DNA of 64,000 nt from contig DASVEE010000058.1 of the NCBI GenBank assembly GCA_036380735.1, positions 1-64,000 of the forward strand, written 5' to 3'. The stretch's first letter is position 1. Each line of letters begins with the position of its first letter. The DNA is from DASVEE01 sp036380735. Lineage in GTDB: Bacteria; Acidobacteriota; Thermoanaerobaculia; Gp7-AA8. Positions 40,691 to 48,444 of this stretch are shown here, piece by piece. The position numbers and the translations under genes were made by a program. Below the pieces are notes generated by a model, which saw nothing but the letters and a program-made list of their open reading frames with translations, was not told the DNA's origin and did not search any database.

Positions 40691-41559
40691 GAGATCCCGA
40701 GCTGCCTCAGATCGAGGCGTCCGTCCTTCACCGGCGGGCACCAGTAGTAGCCGCCCGTCACCGGACGGGAGAACTTGAACAGGCCGTCCACAATGCCATC
40801 GTCGTGGCCGACCATGCGGTGCAGCACACGCTCGTAGCGGTCGAGCGATTCGACTTTGGCGATGAACTCCAGCCCTTCCTGCGTCGCGCTGGCCCACGGC
40901 ATGGAGCTGCGCAGCATGAAAGCCGGCGGATCGAAGCTCTCCTGCGCCGCGCGCTTCACGTGAGCGAACTCGGGGGCGTCCTCGATCTCCTCGTTGGACT
41001 CGGCGCGGCGGCCGATGAGCATCTCGCGGCGCTCCTCTTCGAACGCACGGAAGCGCGTGAGGTCGTGCACCCAGCGCTGCAGCACGAGGAATGTCGAGCC
41101 GTCCTCACGCAGCACCGCCTTGACCGCCTCGTCCCCTTTCGGGTTCTCGGTGCCGTCTTCGAAGCGCGTCAGGTCTTTGCCGCCGTGGTAGGTGAAGGTG
41201 TCGTTGGAGTCGATGAGCTGGAAGGCGTCGCCCAGGTAGCCGCGGATGTCCTGCGTCAGATCGAAGACGATGCCGCGATCCGGACCGCCGAGGAAAAAGC
41301 AGAGCGCTTCCTGTGTCGAGGGGACGCTGCACGCGGGGCCGGACATAGCGGGGAACGTGCGCAGCCCCGGCAGTTTCTGCCCGAGCGCGAGGACGAGGGG
41401 CTCGCCGACGCCGATGCTGCCGCAGTCGACGGAGAGCTTGTCGCGGAGATTGCGGAGCGACTCGACGATGTCGCCGTCGGGAGCAATGCGGAAGAGGAGC
41501 GTACGGCCGACCGGCGGCCGGTCGGCGAGGATGGTCGGTTGGGCGTGTTTGCGGCGCAT
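40687..41559 (-). CDS. DyP-type haem peroxidase (YfeX-like)
   Basis: 290 residues from the ATG at 41559; a longer frame to 41598 is possible and neither start has a good ribosome site. The DyP signature is RFEDGTENP with catalytic Asp135 (the leading Gly of the GxxDG motif is Arg here), the proximal haem ligand is probably His200 in EFAHVKRAAQ, and the distal-side Arg is in FMLRSSMPW. DyP enzymes use hydrogen peroxide to oxidise dyes, phenols or porphyrins. There is no Tat signal peptide, so it is cytoplasmic or carried by an encapsulin, of which none is seen here. Confidence 0.9.
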   Translation of the reverse strand: MRRKHAQPTILADRPPVGRTLLFRIAPDGDIVESLRNLRDKLSVDCGSIGVGEPLVLALGQKLPGLRTFPAMSGPACSVPSTQEALCFFLGGPDRGIVFDLTQDIRGYLGDAFQLIDSNDTFTYHGGKDLTRFEDGTENPKGDEAVKAVLREDGSTFLVLQRWVHDLTRFRAFEEERREMLIGRRAESNEEIEDAPEFAHVKRAAQESFDPPAFMLRSSMPWASATQEGLEFIAKVESLDRYERVLHRMVGHDDGIVDGLFKFSRPVTGGYYWCPPVKDGRLDLRQLGIS

Positions 41560-41620
41560 GCGGGCGCGATTATCTACTTGCCGCCGAGGATCTTGCATCT
41601 CGGTTTGATCCGAGGGACGA

Positions 41621-41815
41621 TTACTCGCCGCGCGGCGAAAGGTAATAAAAGAAGGCGAGCAGTACGAGGGCGGCGACCGGCTTGTCGAGCGTCGTCAAAG
41701 CGGGGGACAGCTCCGGCTTCCAGGTGACGGCGGTGAGCGTCGCCAGCGTCATGACTGTCACCAGCCGGCCGAACTCCAGCGCCAGTGTCCTTTCGCGCTT
41801 CTTCAGTAGTTTCAT
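41621..41815 (-). CDS. Small two-helix membrane protein
   Basis: 64 residues from the ATG at 41815 with GGGAGG eight bases upstream. A basic start (MKLLKKRERTLALEFGR) precedes two hydrophobic segments, LVTVMTLATLTAVTW and PVAALVLLAFFYYL. Unknown family. The good ribosome site and clean topology support a real gene. It lies upstream of the DyP gene on the same strand with a 61-bp gap and could be part of that unit. Confidence 0.65.
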   Translation of the reverse strand: MKLLKKRERTLALEFGRLVTVMTLATLTAVTWKPELSPALTTLDKPVAALVLLAFFYYLSPRGE

Positions 41816-42010
41816 CGTGCCTCCCGTTGCCGAGGGAGAGTAACGCCCGTGATGCGCGATTGCCACCGATATTGCGCCAGTTTTTGCCGTTCAGCGGTTC
41901 TTTGGAAACTATAGGTGTCTGTTCTGCACAGATCGGACGCTTCAAGGTCACTTCAGTCGGCAGATTCGCCACAAGCGTCCGTTGTCGCCCAACCAATCAC
42001 CAAAGTACCA

Positions 42011-42799
42011 ATGCACTTCATGGCGATCGAGCCCAATCGCGGTGGCAGCATCCGCGACATCGCGTCTCTGGCGCGCCGCGTCTATGACCGGTGGGTGGAG
42101 TATCGCCGCCGGCACCACGGCATGAGCGTGCCGGTCGACCACACGCTGTCGCGCCTGTTCGAGCACGTGCCGGAGTATCGCCCTCACCGTCCGCGCGGCG
42201 CCGAGCGGCAGGATCGTGCCGCCAAGATCCCCGGCGTCTTCAAGCTGCAACAGGTCGCCGACGCCCTCGAGACCACCGTCGGCGACCTCCTCGGCGAGCC
42301 GGGCTACGAGCGCCCGCGCGAGCTGCTGACGCCGGCGCAGCGTCGCACGCTCCGCGACGCAACGCGTATCCTCACGGAGCTGTTCGATCTCGACGATGAC
42401 GCGCTCGAAGCCGAGCCGCCGCCCTTCTCCGACGAAGCACGCGTGCCGGTCGCGCCGGAGGAGTTCGTCGCCCGCGACTACGACTACCCCCGCATCTGGG
42501 ACGAGCGCCTCCAGGTGGTGCGCGTGCTCGGCGACTCCATGGCGCCCGAGCTCCGTCACGGCTGGAAAGTGCTGGTCGACACCGGCCGCACGTACCCAGC
42601 CGACGATGCGCTCGTCGCCGTCTACAAAAAACACGAAGGCGGCGTCCTCGGGCGCTGGCACCGCGAAGGCGCGGAGGTGTTTCTGCGCAAGGCGAACATC
42701 GCCCATCCCGCGGTAAGGCTGGGCCACCCGGATGAGTGGATCGTCCTGGGAACGGTCACCAAAATCGTGGAAGCGCCGATTGAACCGGGCGGGCGGTGA
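42011..42799 (+). CDS. S24-like (LexA/CI-type) transcriptional regulator
   Basis: 262 residues from the ATG at 42011; another ATG nine bases on and an upstream frame to 41915 are possible, none with a clear ribosome site. The N-terminal part contains an XRE-like helix-turn-helix (FKLQQVADALETTVGDLLG). The C-terminal part is an S24 domain: VVRVLGDSMAPELRHGWKVL with nucleophile Ser176 and DDALVAVYKKHEGG. The catalytic Lys expected about 37 residues later is not at the aligned position (GGVLGRWHREG), so self-cleavage may be lost. TTTGGAAACTATAGG at about 41902-41916 could be part of its promoter. No prophage genes are nearby. Confidence 0.8.
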   Translation: MHFMAIEPNRGGSIRDIASLARRVYDRWVEYRRRHHGMSVPVDHTLSRLFEHVPEYRPHRPRGAERQDRAAKIPGVFKLQQVADALETTVGDLLGEPGYERPRELLTPAQRRTLRDATRILTELFDLDDDALEAEPPPFSDEARVPVAPEEFVARDYDYPRIWDERLQVVRVLGDSMAPELRHGWKVLVDTGRTYPADDALVAVYKKHEGGVLGRWHREGAEVFLRKANIAHPAVRLGHPDEWIVLGTVTKIVEAPIEPGGR

Positions 42800-42808
42800 G
42801 GGAACGCA

Positions 42809-42905
42809 TTGAATTAAGAATTTCGAATTTCGAATGAAGAATTTTGAATTGCTGCGCCGCGCGCGTTTCTTCATTCGAAATTCTTCATTCGAAATTCGAA
42901 TTCAT
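42809..42905. repeat. AT-rich inverted repeat between convergent genes
   Basis: TTGAATTAAGAATTTCGAAT and TTCGAATGAAGAATTTTGAA on the left pair with TTCTTCATTCGAAATTCTTC and TTCGAAATTCGAATTC on the right, around a GC-rich centre (CTGCGCCGCGCGCG). It fills the gap between the S24 regulator and O-antigen ligase-like genes and is strikingly AT-rich for this genome. It probably serves as a bidirectional terminator. The same element occurs at 47252-47357. Confidence 0.88.
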
Positions 42906-42914
42906 CTTGCCGGG

Positions 42915-44525
42915 TCAATCGCACCCGCGCGCCACGCTACGCGCGGCATCCGCATTGGGAAACAGCGCCTTAGCCTTCAGCGCGTGTTCACAGCGTTCCT
43001 GGCGTTTTCCACTTCTGGCCAGGCGCAAGTGCGCGCGGTAGCTGCCGGGGTCGATGCGGGCGGCGTCGCGCAGCGCTTCGCGGTCGCCGCGCGTGGCCTG
43101 TAGTTCCATGGCCACCAGTTGGGAACCGCTGCGGAACGCGCCCAGCGCGGCAACGGCCAGCACCGACAAGAACAGCAGCGTGCGCGCGGGCATCACCGAT
43201 ACGGAGGCCGGCGTCCACAGCGCGCCGAGCGTCGTCCAGACGAACAGCGTCGGCAGTGCCAGCAGCAGCACGGCGTCGAAGGCGCCGGCTACGGCCGCGG
43301 CGACCAATGTGGCCAGTAGCGTCACGGCGAGCAGCGCTTCGTCCACATCCGCCGCCCGCACGAGGCGGTGGAAACCTCCGAACGCCAGGGCGACGAACAC
43401 CACGGCCAGCGCCAGGAAAGCGAAGGCGCCGCGCTCGGAGACGAAGGCGACCCAGTCGCTGCTCGGCCAGGGGTTGTACGTCATCCCTCCCTCGGAAGGA
43501 TCGAGCGACGGATCGCGGCGCGCGGCGTGCTCCGGATAGCGCACCGACCAGTTGCCGGGGCCGACGCCGAGGATCGGATGCGCGGCGGCCATCTTCAGCG
43601 ACTGCTCGTATTGAATGAGGCGCCCGCGGCCGCTCCCCTCCTGGTAGTTCGCGACGTCGCGCACCGTATCCATGTATGGATTGTCGCTGCGCCAGCGGAG
43701 CGTGTTCGGGACGAGCAGTGCCGCGGCCACGCCCGCGCCGATGAGGAGGAGGATCGCGCCGAGCCGGCGCCACGTGCGGCCGTCGCGGCGGAGCGGCCGG
43801 GAGAACAGCATCCCCACGAGGAAGACGATGGCCATGAAGCCGAACGCCAGCCAGGCCGCGCGCGAGCGCGTCAGCACCAGTGACGCCGTCACGAGCATGA
43901 CGCCCGTCGAGGCGTAGAGAAAGCGCCGCGCATGGAGGGCCGCCAGCAGCACAACGGGAAAGCCGAACGCCGCCGCGTGGGCGATGAAGTTGCGGTTACC
44001 GAGGGTGCCGCCGGGGGCGCGGTTGATGGCGAAGACGTCGAGCCGCACGCCGTACGCCTGCAGCAACGACGTCACCGCCGCCAGGACGACAGCGAAGGCG
44101 AGCGCGTTGAGCAGCGGGCGCGCGAGCCCGGCGCCGCGCAGCGTCCGGCCGACCCAGAACAGCGCAATGCCGGATGCGCTCACCGCCAACGCACGGATCC
44201 CCAGCCAGGGATTCGTCGAAAGCAGCACCGAGACCGCACTGGCCGTTAAATAGAGGATGAGGGCGAGATCGAGCCACGACACCGTCACCCGCCGGAAAGC
44301 ACGGACAGCGAGCAGTCCGGCGAGCAACGCCGTCAGATGCAGCACCAGCTCCTTCGGGACGAAGAAGCGGTCGAGGTCGAATACCTTGTGCGTCGACACC
44401 GCCAGCACGACGGCGATGCTGCCCGCCTGCACGACGCGCAGCGCCAGCCGCGCCGCCCGCGAGGGACCGGCAACCGGTGGCGGCACCGGGGCAGCCGTCA
44501 CCGGCGGTACGCCGACAGCGCTCAT
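42915..44525 (-). CDS. O-antigen ligase / Wzy-like membrane protein
   Basis: 536 residues with about 12 hydrophobic helices. The long periplasmic loop contains the family pattern: RLIQYEQSLKMAAAHPILGV, GPGNWSVRYPEH and a later SSDWVAFVSERGAFAFL. TRSRAAWLAFGFMAIVFLVG is the conserved helix with Arg of the WaaL/Wzy group (Wzy_C, PF04932). The C-terminal 80 residues are soluble and helical (TRGDREALRDAARIDPGSYR), TPR-like. Such proteins transfer or polymerise lipid-linked glycans, but some O-glycosylate proteins. No other glycan genes are nearby. Confidence 0.85.
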   Translation of the reverse strand: MSAVGVPPVTAAPVPPPVAGPSRAARLALRVVQAGSIAVVLAVSTHKVFDLDRFFVPKELVLHLTALLAGLLAVRAFRRVTVSWLDLALILYLTASAVSVLLSTNPWLGIRALAVSASGIALFWVGRTLRGAGLARPLLNALAFAVVLAAVTSLLQAYGVRLDVFAINRAPGGTLGNRNFIAHAAAFGFPVVLLAALHARRFLYASTGVMLVTASLVLTRSRAAWLAFGFMAIVFLVGMLFSRPLRRDGRTWRRLGAILLLIGAGVAAALLVPNTLRWRSDNPYMDTVRDVANYQEGSGRGRLIQYEQSLKMAAAHPILGVGPGNWSVRYPEHAARRDPSLDPSEGGMTYNPWPSSDWVAFVSERGAFAFLALAVVFVALAFGGFHRLVRAADVDEALLAVTLLATLVAAAVAGAFDAVLLLALPTLFVWTTLGALWTPASVSVMPARTLLFLSVLAVAALGAFRSGSQLVAMELQATRGDREALRDAARIDPGSYRAHLRLARSGKRQERCEHALKAKALFPNADAARSVARGCD

Positions 44526-44672
44526 TCGGTCACGAACATCCTCTCAGCATCAGGTTCAGCAGGATCGTCAATACCACCGAAGCAATGATGCTGAAAAGAC
44601 ATCCGGAGGTGCGTACGCGGATCGCCATGCGCCGCGCGAGGTGCGGATCACATGCCGCCGGCTGTCGGCATA

Positions 44673-44701
44673 TTGGACACCGACGCCTGCCGGACTAGGC
44701 T
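44673..44701 (+). promoter_or_regulatory. Candidate sigma-70 promoter of the acidic-peptide operon
   Basis: TTGGAC at 44673-44678 and TAGGCT at 44696-44701 are separated by exactly 17 bases. This would start transcription about 35 bases before the peptide ATG at 44744. The remaining sequence between 44526 and 44672 shows nothing else I recognise. Confidence 0.5.
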
Positions 44702-44743
44702 TGGCCCGACGGCTGCACGCACGTCCGTCGACTGGAGGTATGC

Positions 44744-45025
44744 ATGAACGAAGAGATCAATTCGGGTTTGCTTCAGGATGTCCGAGAGCTGGAACCGGTG
44801 AGGCTCGCCGCCGCCGCTGATGGGACCGATGGTGGAAGTCCCATCAAACAGGGGGACACCGACGCGACCGATGCCGAGGATGGTGACGGCACGGACGCGA
44901 CGGACACGGACGGGACGGACGATAGCGATACGGACGGCACGGACGACAGTGACACGGACGGAACCGACGACAGCGATGCCGACGGGACGGACGACAGTGA
45001 CTCCGACGGAACCGACAACGCCTAG
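44744..45025 (+). CDS. Asp/Thr-rich repeat peptide, possible RiPP precursor
   Basis: 93 residues with CTGGAGG upstream of the ATG. The N-terminal third (MNEEINSGLLQDVRELEPVR) is a leader-like amphipathic helix. A GG pair at 30-31 could be a cleavage site. From about residue 38 the protein is a tandem repeat of about eight residues (DGTDDSDT), with almost only Asp, Thr, Ser and Gly. It has no Cys. A hairpin and a JmjC/cupin oxygenase gene follow. Precursor-like layout (leader plus repetitive core, small gene, own promoter, modifying enzyme next) suggests a modified peptide, but an acidic Ca-binding or structural protein is also possible. Confidence 0.75.
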   Translation: MNEEINSGLLQDVRELEPVRLAAAADGTDGGSPIKQGDTDATDAEDGDGTDATDTDGTDDSDTDGTDDSDTDGTDDSDADGTDDSDSDGTDNA

Positions 45026-45034
45026 TTGACGGCT

Positions 45035-45064
45035 GTGCCGGCGCGCGCTCGTGTGCGCCGGCAC
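45035..45064 (+). terminator. GC hairpin between the peptide and oxygenase genes
   Basis: GTGCCGGCGC and GCGCCGGCAC form a perfect ten-base stem with a ten-base loop, nine bases after the peptide stop. No T run follows. It may act as a partial terminator or mRNA stabiliser that keeps the peptide more abundant than the downstream enzymes, as seen in many bacteriocin and RiPP operons. Confidence 0.6.
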
Positions 45065-45156
45065 GACTGCCTCCCCTTCGGTTGTCCGCCTTCTGTAGTA
45101 CGGTACGCGGTGCGCGGCGTACCGATGCGCCGCACAGCCAACCCGAGGTGAACCCC

Positions 45157-46356
45157 TTGACCACGACCTTCGCGTCCGCGCTCGGCAGCATCGGCGTCGA
45201 CGACTTTCTCACGCGCATCTGGGGCCGGACGTTCGCCCATCTCCCCGGCGCGCGCGGCCGCTTCCACGACCTCCTCTCCTGGGAGGAAGTGAACGGCATG
45301 CTGCAAAAGCACCGGCTGGAGCCACCGCGGCTGCGCCTCGCGCGCGGCGGGCAGTTCGCGGAGAAGAGCGCCTTCCTCCGCTACGAGGGGACGAAGGTGC
45401 CGTTCGTCGTCCCGGAGAAGCTCGGAGAAAAGCTCCGTGACGGCTACACGCTCATCATCGACGCGGTCGACGACATGGTCGACGGCGTCATGCAACTGGC
45501 GGAGGACTTCGAGCGCGTGCTGCACGAAGGGGTGCAGGTGAACCTGTACGCCGGGTGGCGCGAGCAGCAGGGCTTCAACCGCCACTGCGACACGCACGAC
45601 GTGGTCGTCCTGCAGGTGTATGGGAAGAAATACTGGCGCGTCTACGAAGGCGGCCGGCCGCACCCGCTGAAGGACGACATCGTCCCGAACAAGGACGTAC
45701 CGCAGCAGGTCGTCTGGGAAGGATTGCTCGAGGACGGCGACGCGCTCTACATCCCCCGCGGCTGGTGGCACGAGGCGTCGGGCGTCGGCGAGGTCACGCT
45801 GCACCTGACGTTCGGCATCCACCAGCGCACCGGCGTGAGCCTGATGCACTGGGTGGCCGATCAGTTGCGCGCGTCGACGGAGTTCCGCGCGCCACTGCGC
45901 CGCTTTGTGTCGCCGGAAGAACAGCAGGAGCAGTTCGCGGAGCTGCGCCGCCAGCTTCTCGCAGTCATCGACGACGACCTGCTGGCGCGCTACTTCGCTC
46001 ACCAGAACTCGCGGGCACGGACGCGCGGCTGGGCGAGTCTGCCGTGGACCGTCACGTCGCCGGCACCGCCGCCGCTCGACGCGCGCATCTCGCTGGCCGC
46101 ACCGCGTGGCTTGCAGCTCGTGCGCGACGAGCAGTCGATCCGCTTCGACGCGAACGGCCGCGCGTGGCAGCTCGACGCCACCGCCGAACCGCTGCTGCAC
46201 ACGTTGGCGCGGGGACCGGCAACGGTCGCTCAGCTCTGCGACGCGGCGAACGGGCTCGATGAAGCGACCGTGCAGCAGTTCGTCAGCGAGCTGGCACGGC
46301 AGGGGCTCGTCAGCGTCAAGGGCGAACCGGATATCGAGAGCGAGCGCGAGGCGTGA
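45157..46356 (+). CDS. JmjC/Cupin_4-family Fe(II)/2-oxoglutarate oxygenase
   Basis: 399 residues from a TTG at 45157 with GAGGTGA upstream (a GTG nine bases earlier is in frame). The Fe ligands are His143, Asp145 (NRHCDTHDVVVLQVYGKKYW) and probably His205 (YIPRGWWHEAS), as in YcfD/RoxA-type ribosomal oxygenases. These hydroxylate side chains of proteins. The C-terminal 70 residues (RAWQLDATAEPLLHTLARGP to FVSELARQGLVSV) form a winged-helix domain resembling either the RoxA tail or the PqqD-like RiPP recognition element. It follows the Asp-rich peptide gene and overlaps the next gene by four bases (GTGA). Confidence 0.88.
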   Translation: MTTTFASALGSIGVDDFLTRIWGRTFAHLPGARGRFHDLLSWEEVNGMLQKHRLEPPRLRLARGGQFAEKSAFLRYEGTKVPFVVPEKLGEKLRDGYTLIIDAVDDMVDGVMQLAEDFERVLHEGVQVNLYAGWREQQGFNRHCDTHDVVVLQVYGKKYWRVYEGGRPHPLKDDIVPNKDVPQQVVWEGLLEDGDALYIPRGWWHEASGVGEVTLHLTFGIHQRTGVSLMHWVADQLRASTEFRAPLRRFVSPEEQQEQFAELRRQLLAVIDDDLLARYFAHQNSRARTRGWASLPWTVTSPAPPPLDARISLAAPRGLQLVRDEQSIRFDANGRAWQLDATAEPLLHTLARGPATVAQLCDAANGLDEATVQQFVSELARQGLVSVKGEPDIESEREA

Positions 46357-47243
46357 GCAGCGTTCGCCGGCCGTTCTGCTCCGACGCGGCGCGCCTGCGC
46401 GGCGACGACAACGCCGGCACCGCCGCGCGCGTCGACGTCTGGCTGCTCGTCGAGCTCCCGATCACCTGGGGGCGCGATCCGCTGGTCGAGGCGTCGATGC
46501 CGGCCGCGGTGAGGGAGACGCTGCAGAAAGCGCTGGCGGAGATCCCCCGCAGCAAGCTGCTGTTCATCCGCCGCCGCGTCGAGTCTCCCGGCCCGACGCG
46601 TGTCTACGTCGTGCGCAGCGCGCCGCGTCCCGGGGCCGTCATGCTCGAGCTGCCGTCGCTCGACGACGTCGCCACCGTGCCGTTCGTGCAGCTCGCGGCC
46701 GAGACGAAGCCGATGCCGACGCCGCTCGTCCTCGTCTGCACGCACGGGCAGCGCGACTCCTGCTGCGGGCGCCGCGGCTATCCGCTGTACGACGCGCTGC
46801 GCGAGCGCGACGACCTCGATGTCTGGCAGTGCTCCCACGTCGGCGGCGACCGCTTCGCCGCGAACGCGCTCGTGCTGCCGTGGGGGCTCTACTACGGTCC
46901 GGTCGAGCCACGTGACGCGGAAATGTTCGCCGAGAGCATCAAGCGCGACGAGATCTTCCTCCCCGGCTACCGCGGCCGCAGCTCGCTGTCACGCCCCGTT
47001 CAGGCGGCGGAGACGTTCGTCCGCCGCGCCAGCCACGTCCTCACCCGCGACGCCTTCCGCCTGCAGTCGCGCGAGCTGCTCCTCGACGGCCGCATGCACA
47101 TCACCCTGCGCGACACCAACGGCACGATGCACGACGTGACGCTGGAGCACCACGTCGCCACGGCCGCCGCGTACGGCACGTGCTACGTGAAGGCGGAACA
47201 CCCGATCCGGGAGTTCCGCCTGGTCGAATACCGGATGACGTAG
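46353..47243 (+). CDS. Sucrase/ferredoxin-like thioredoxin-fold [2Fe-2S] protein
   Basis: 296 residues from a GTG at 46353 that overlaps the preceding stop. The cluster-binding motif is CTHGQRDSCCGRRGYPLYDA, followed by WQCSHVGGDRFAANALVLPW, both typical of the Suc_Fer-like family (PF06999). Such proteins carry a thioredoxin-type [2Fe-2S] cluster and probably transfer electrons. Position after a 2-oxoglutarate oxygenase suggests it supports or reactivates that enzyme or acts on the same peptide. The C-terminal 80 residues are strand-rich and may bind a partner. Confidence 0.88.
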   Translation: MSSVRRPFCSDAARLRGDDNAGTAARVDVWLLVELPITWGRDPLVEASMPAAVRETLQKALAEIPRSKLLFIRRRVESPGPTRVYVVRSAPRPGAVMLELPSLDDVATVPFVQLAAETKPMPTPLVLVCTHGQRDSCCGRRGYPLYDALRERDDLDVWQCSHVGGDRFAANALVLPWGLYYGPVEPRDAEMFAESIKRDEIFLPGYRGRSSLSRPVQAAETFVRRASHVLTRDAFRLQSRELLLDGRMHITLRDTNGTMHDVTLEHHVATAAAYGTCYVKAEHPIREFRLVEYRMT

Positions 47244-47251
47244 CGCGCAGT

Positions 47252-47357
47252 CGAATGAAGAATTTCGAATTTCGAATGAAGAATTAAGGACCCGTCACCA
47301 GCAGCGGCGTTCGGCGCGCTTCATTCGAAATTCTTCATTCGAAATTCTTAATTCTTC
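47252..47357. repeat. AT-rich inverted repeat, second copy
   Basis: GAATGAAGAATTTCGAATTT and following on the left pair with TTCATTCGAAATTCTTCATT and GAAATTCTTAATTCTTC on the right, around a GC-rich centre. It lies between convergent genes and supplies the TAA stop of the gene ending at 47348 (AAG AAT TAA). It shares its arms, but not its centre, with the element at 42809-42905. Confidence 0.88.
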
Positions 47358-47860
47358 CCCGCCCCCACCGCCATAGCCCCTTCCCACAGTTCCACGGTGC
47401 CTTTCTCCCGGCTGCCGTACTGCAGAAAGACCTTCCACACGCCGTTTTCCTTGCGGGAAAAGTAGTGGGCGATGCCGTAGCTCGTCTGCGGTTCTTTGCC
47501 CTTCTCGCGCATCGTGAACTTGATCACGACCTTTTCGGCGGCGAACGTGGGCTTGACGTTGCGCTCGAGGAAGCGGACTTCCATCTCGCTCGTCGTGCCG
47601 TCCTCTTTCCGCTTGGCCATCACGCGGCGGGAATCGTCGTCGTACTCGGCGAGATCCATCACGCGTCCCTTGCTGCCCGGCGCCACCCAGTGAAAGTCGG
47701 CGGCGCGGACGCCGACGTAGAGCTCCGGCTTGTCCTGGTTCACGCCCGCGACGAACGGCTTCCACACATCGCGATCGAGCTCCGCCTCGGTGGCAAAGGC
47801 AAAGGTGGGAACCAGGAGCAGCAAGCAGAGCAACAGCGACTTCGACATCGGTTTCGTCAT
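47348..47860 (-). CDS. Secreted NTF2/SnoaL-like protein
   Basis: 170 residues from the ATG at 47860 (a second ATG is four codons on). Signal peptide with core SLLLCLLLLVPTFAFA. The mature part (DRDVWKPFVAGVNQDKPELY, then WVAPGSKGRVMDLAEY and GIAHYFSRKENGVWKVFLQY) has the helix-then-sheet pattern of periplasmic NTF2-like proteins. The function is unknown; such folds bind small ligands or act as enzymes. Divergent from the universal stress gene. The stop codon is provided by the neighbouring repeat element. Confidence 0.75.
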   Translation of the reverse strand: MTKPMSKSLLLCLLLLVPTFAFATEAELDRDVWKPFVAGVNQDKPELYVGVRAADFHWVAPGSKGRVMDLAEYDDDSRRVMAKRKEDGTTSEMEVRFLERNVKPTFAAEKVVIKFTMREKGKEPQTSYGIAHYFSRKENGVWKVFLQYGSREKGTVELWEGAMAVGAGKN

Positions 47861-47969
47861 GGCGCGCGAGCTTAGCGGCGGCGCGGCGTCCTGACGTTGC
47901 GGAACGGTGGCGAAGCGATGGCGAGGCTGCGATTTCCCCACGCCTCCCGTTCGCGGATAAACTCCCGCC

Positions 47970-48419
47970 ATGACCGACGTACGCCGCATCCTCGTTCCCG
48001 TCGACTTTTCCGATACCTCGCGCGACGCTGCCCGCTACGCGTTCGGCCTCGCCCGGCAACTCGACGCGGAAGTCATCGCCACCACCGTCATCGACGTCCT
48101 CGACCTCCGCATCGCCATGAAGAACACCGGCGTGCGCGAGTTCGAGACGGGTGAAGACCAGCAGCGCCAGGTCCGCGCGTGGATCGACGCGGAGTTCACG
48201 AAGCTGACCACGGAGTGCGGCTGCACGGTGGTGCATCACGTCCGTCACGGGATGCCGGAGAAAGAGCTGCTCGCCGCCATCGCCGAGCTCCGTCCCGACC
48301 TGGTCGTGATCGGCGCGACCGGGATCTCCGGCAGAAAGCCACTCGGAAGCCGCACGCTGGAAGTCATCAATGAGACCGACGTGCCGGTGCTGGTGGTCGG
48401 GCGGGGAAACAAGAGCTAG
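47970..48419 (+). CDS. Universal stress protein (UspA family)
   Basis: 149 residues, one USP domain. It starts VRRILVPVDFSDTSRDAARY and ends with the nucleotide-binding pattern VVIGATGISGRKPLGSRTLE and VPVLVVGRG (G-x2-G-x9-G-S type), so it is of the ATP-binding subgroup. Its role is stress survival, probably by binding ATP and partners. It converges on a MarR-family gene with a gap of 25 bases. Confidence 0.93.
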   Translation: MTDVRRILVPVDFSDTSRDAARYAFGLARQLDAEVIATTVIDVLDLRIAMKNTGVREFETGEDQQRQVRAWIDAEFTKLTTECGCTVVHHVRHGMPEKELLAAIAELRPDLVVIGATGISGRKPLGSRTLEVINETDVPVLVVGRGNKS

Positions 48420-48444
48420 AGGACGAACAGGGCCGGCCTGCTTC

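Noticed and set aside
42011..42799. Prophage repressor
   Set aside because: No integrase, phage structural genes or attachment-like repeats lie nearby.
44744..45025. RTX-type calcium-binding repeat
   Set aside because: The repeat DGTDDSDT lacks the GGxGxDxUx nonapeptide of RTX proteins; calcium binding by the acidic repeat remains possible.
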